Source: Flavobacteriia bacterium (GTDB lineage: Bacteria > Bacteroidota > Bacteroidia > Flavobacteriales > Flavobacteriaceae). Taken from it: 64,000 bases of DNA. The stretch covers positions 90,964 to 154,963 of the forward strand of contig RDYL01000006.1 in assembly GCA_004293165.1 (NCBI GenBank). Direction: 5' to 3'. Every line of letters starts with the position of its first letter. Position 1 is the stretch's first letter. A program made the translations under genes and the position numbers. Below, piece by piece: positions 62,806 to 64,000 of the stretch. The notes beneath the pieces were generated by a model. It was not told the DNA's origin. It saw only the letters and a program-made list of their open reading frames with translations, and did not search any database.

Positions 62806-64000
62806 TTATCTATTAAGATATAAGTACCCTGAACGCTCTTTATTTGTTCCTTGATCATTAACATATTTAACTATATAAAAATAAGTCCCTATTGGTAATT
62901 CAGAATCTTGATTTATAGTTACCCTACCTTCAGATATGCCTCTAAAAAATTGCCCATTCTGTCCGTAACCTTTAGTTTCAAATACCTTCACACCCCATCT
63001 ATTGTATATTTCCACAGAGTTATTAGGATATAACTCAATATTTCTAATCACAAATATATCATTATCCCCATCGGCATTTGGCGTAACTAAATTGAAGATT
63101 TCTAAGTCATCTTGCGACACACTATGGTTATTTATTTCTAAATAATCAGGGATTCCATTTCCATTAGAATCATTAGGATTATTAGGATTGTTACCAATCT
63201 CTTCACCATTATTTAAACCATCACCATCACAATCTCCAGCTAAGAATTCTTGTGATTGAGGCAAGCTAACGTTTTCTTCAATTGACTCACATGGATCCGA
63301 TAGATTAGTACCATCAATAATTTCTTGACCGTTAGTTACTCCATCACCGTCACAATCAGCAGCTAACCAAAGTCCTCCTTGAGGTAATACCACATGATTA
63401 AGAAGGTAATCACAAGGATTAATCGGATCAGTACCATCTATTACTTCTTGACCGTTTGAAACTCCATCACCATCGCAATCTCCTTGTAACCAAGCTAAAT
63501 TAGGTGAAGCATCTTGATTTGAAACCGTCAAGTCACAAGAGTTTGAAGGATCAGTTCCGTCAATAATTTCCTGTCCATTAGTAACACCATCACCATCACA
63601 GTCATTAATTAGAAAATCTAAACAACTTCCTATAATAATAGAAACTGTAGCAACATCACAATTTGTTGGATTCAATATTTCACATATTTGATATTCTATT
63701 ATATAGGATCCAGACGGCGTACCTGAAGGAATGAAAAGATTACCATTAGCATCAATAGACAAACCTGAAATACCACCAGTATTTAACAATGTTATTGTAA
63801 TTAAACTATCTAAAACAGAAGCGCCATTTAATGTATCATTAAGTGTCAAATCACCTACAACACCTCCTGCGACTCCATTAAACAAACTTGATGTGTAATT
63901 GTCATCTACTGCAACTATCGGCGCTGCAACTACTGTAATAACAACATCTGCTGTGTCACAATTCGTTGGATTCAACACCTCACAGATAGAATAAGTAACC
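62806..64000 (-). CDS. Large surface adhesin with gliding-motility C-terminal domain, 5' end missing
   Basis: The frame is open to the right edge of the window, so the start is outside; a TTG at 63978 is not a real start. What is visible, in protein order, is the end of one and the whole of another 100-residue adhesin module (ICEVLNPTNCD and ICEILNPTNCD, exactly 300 bases apart), then four calcium-type DCDGDG repeats (TSP3-like) between about 63605 and 63215. Last comes the gliding-motility-associated C-terminal domain (TPNADGDND, EIYNRWGVKVFE, GTYFYIVKY, SGYLYL), the type B T9SS export signal. It is a candidate SprB-like motility or attachment adhesin and is followed by its PorP/SprF partner. 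Confidence 0.92.
   Translation of the reverse strand, partial: VTYSICEVLNPTNCDTADVVITVVAAPIVAVDDNYTSSLFNGVAGGVVGDLTLNDTLNGASVLDSLITITLLNTGGISGLSIDANGNLFIPSGTPSGSYIIEYQICEILNPTNCDVATVSIIIGSCLDFLINDCDGDGVTNGQEIIDGTDPSNSCDLTVSNQDASPNLAWLQGDCDGDGVSNGQEVIDGTDPINPCDYLLNHVVLPQGGLWLAADCDGDGVTNGQEIIDGTNLSDPCESIEENVSLPQSQEFLAGDCDGDGLNNGEEIGNNPNNPNDSNGNGIPDYLEINNHSVSQDDLEIFNLVTPNADGDNDIFVIRNIELYPNNSVEIYNRWGVKVFETKGYGQNGQFFRGISEGRVTINQDSELPIGTYFYIVKYVNDQGTNKERSGYLYLNR

Noticed and set aside
63215..63610. CRISPR-like repeats near the right edge
   Set aside because: They are in frame within the adhesin gene and encode DCDGDG calcium repeats.
63976..63978. TTG as start of the adhesin gene
   Set aside because: The frame continues to the window edge with residues matching the internal 100-residue module, so the gene begins outside.
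1..64000. tRNA, rRNA, tmRNA or known riboswitch genes
   Set aside because: I looked through the gaps by eye and found no cloverleaf or conserved core; a covariance-model scan would be decisive.

Overview
The window looks like chromosome of a member of the Flavobacteriaceae (Bacteroidota), close to Flavobacterium. The evidence is strongly AT-rich DNA, promoter -7 boxes of the Bacteroidota type (TAnnTTTG), almost no Shine-Dalgarno sequences, and marker genes of gliding and type IX secretion: gldJ, porU, porV, a PorP/SprF-type protein and an adhesin with a gliding-motility C-terminal domain. I saw no rRNA, tRNA, CRISPR array, insertion sequence or prophage. Most of the window is ordinary chromosomal backbone. 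The unusual material is in a few genes with odd domain architecture and in the repeat-rich intergenic regions.

Layout. 1-5.2 kb: the 3' part of an Omp85-type outer-membrane gene, rlmB, a small membrane protein, a rhomboid protease and rarA. 5.2-9.1 kb (minus strand): a secreted protein of unknown function, a YjjG-type nucleotidase, and a three-gene ABC unit (ATPase, FtsX-like permease with a His/Glu-rich loop, secreted DUF3299-like protein). 9.1-14.7 kb: a secreted Mn/Fe superoxide dismutase with a His-containing C-terminal extension, a GxxExxY nuclease-like gene surrounded by hairpin repeats, radC, a DUF1287 lipoprotein, mpl and a TPR protein. 14.7-21.3 kb: a 2178-residue alpha-2-macroglobulin-family protein with a carboxypeptidase-regulatory-like domain and a TonB-receptor plug domain inserted where the bait region normally lies. 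21.3-31.9 kb: an S46 dipeptidyl-peptidase, obg, a CNNM/CorC-type protein, adk, hpt, a helical-repeat protein, purK-purE and an M3 oligopeptidase. 32-35.8 kb: an AAA/DUF4143 ATPase with tandem operator-like repeats in its promoter, a divergent GbsR/MarR-type regulator followed by three small membrane proteins (two of them paralogues), and a UbiA-like protein. 36-47.8 kb: gcvP, an M23 peptidase, a truncated haemoglobin, a FabH-like synthase, a methyltransferase, a glycosyltransferase, an MlaE/MlaF-type lipid ABC pair, and a minus-strand group with manC, a SprT-like protease, an SDR and an M28 peptidase. 47.9-51.2 kb: pdhC, pdhA and cdd. 51.2-62.8 kb: porV-porU, divergent gldJ-murF, and an ompA-like/porP-like pair. 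The right edge holds the 3' part of a large surface adhesin.

How the genes work together. porU (sortase) and porV (shuttle) form one minus-strand unit, and gldJ is read away from them, so central T9SS/gliding components sit together. The adhesin, PorP/SprF-like and OmpA-like genes at the right end have the usual order of a SprB-SprF type export module. mpl, murF, the DUF1287 protein and the M23 peptidase serve cell-wall synthesis or recycling. purK-purE, hpt, adk and cdd serve nucleotide metabolism.

The intergenic DNA carries at least four families of short repeats (CACATAG hairpins, CCTGACAGG palindromes, TTCAGTG tandems, AACTTGAAAC/TTTAAAC inverted repeats). One palindrome supplies the last codons of the UbiA-like gene. 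Four likely start corrections come from the DNA: purK at 28098, the GbsR-like regulator at 33340, the M23 peptidase at 38933 and the MlaF-like ATPase at 43738. Two genes run off the window, the Omp85-like gene at the left edge and the adhesin at the right edge.
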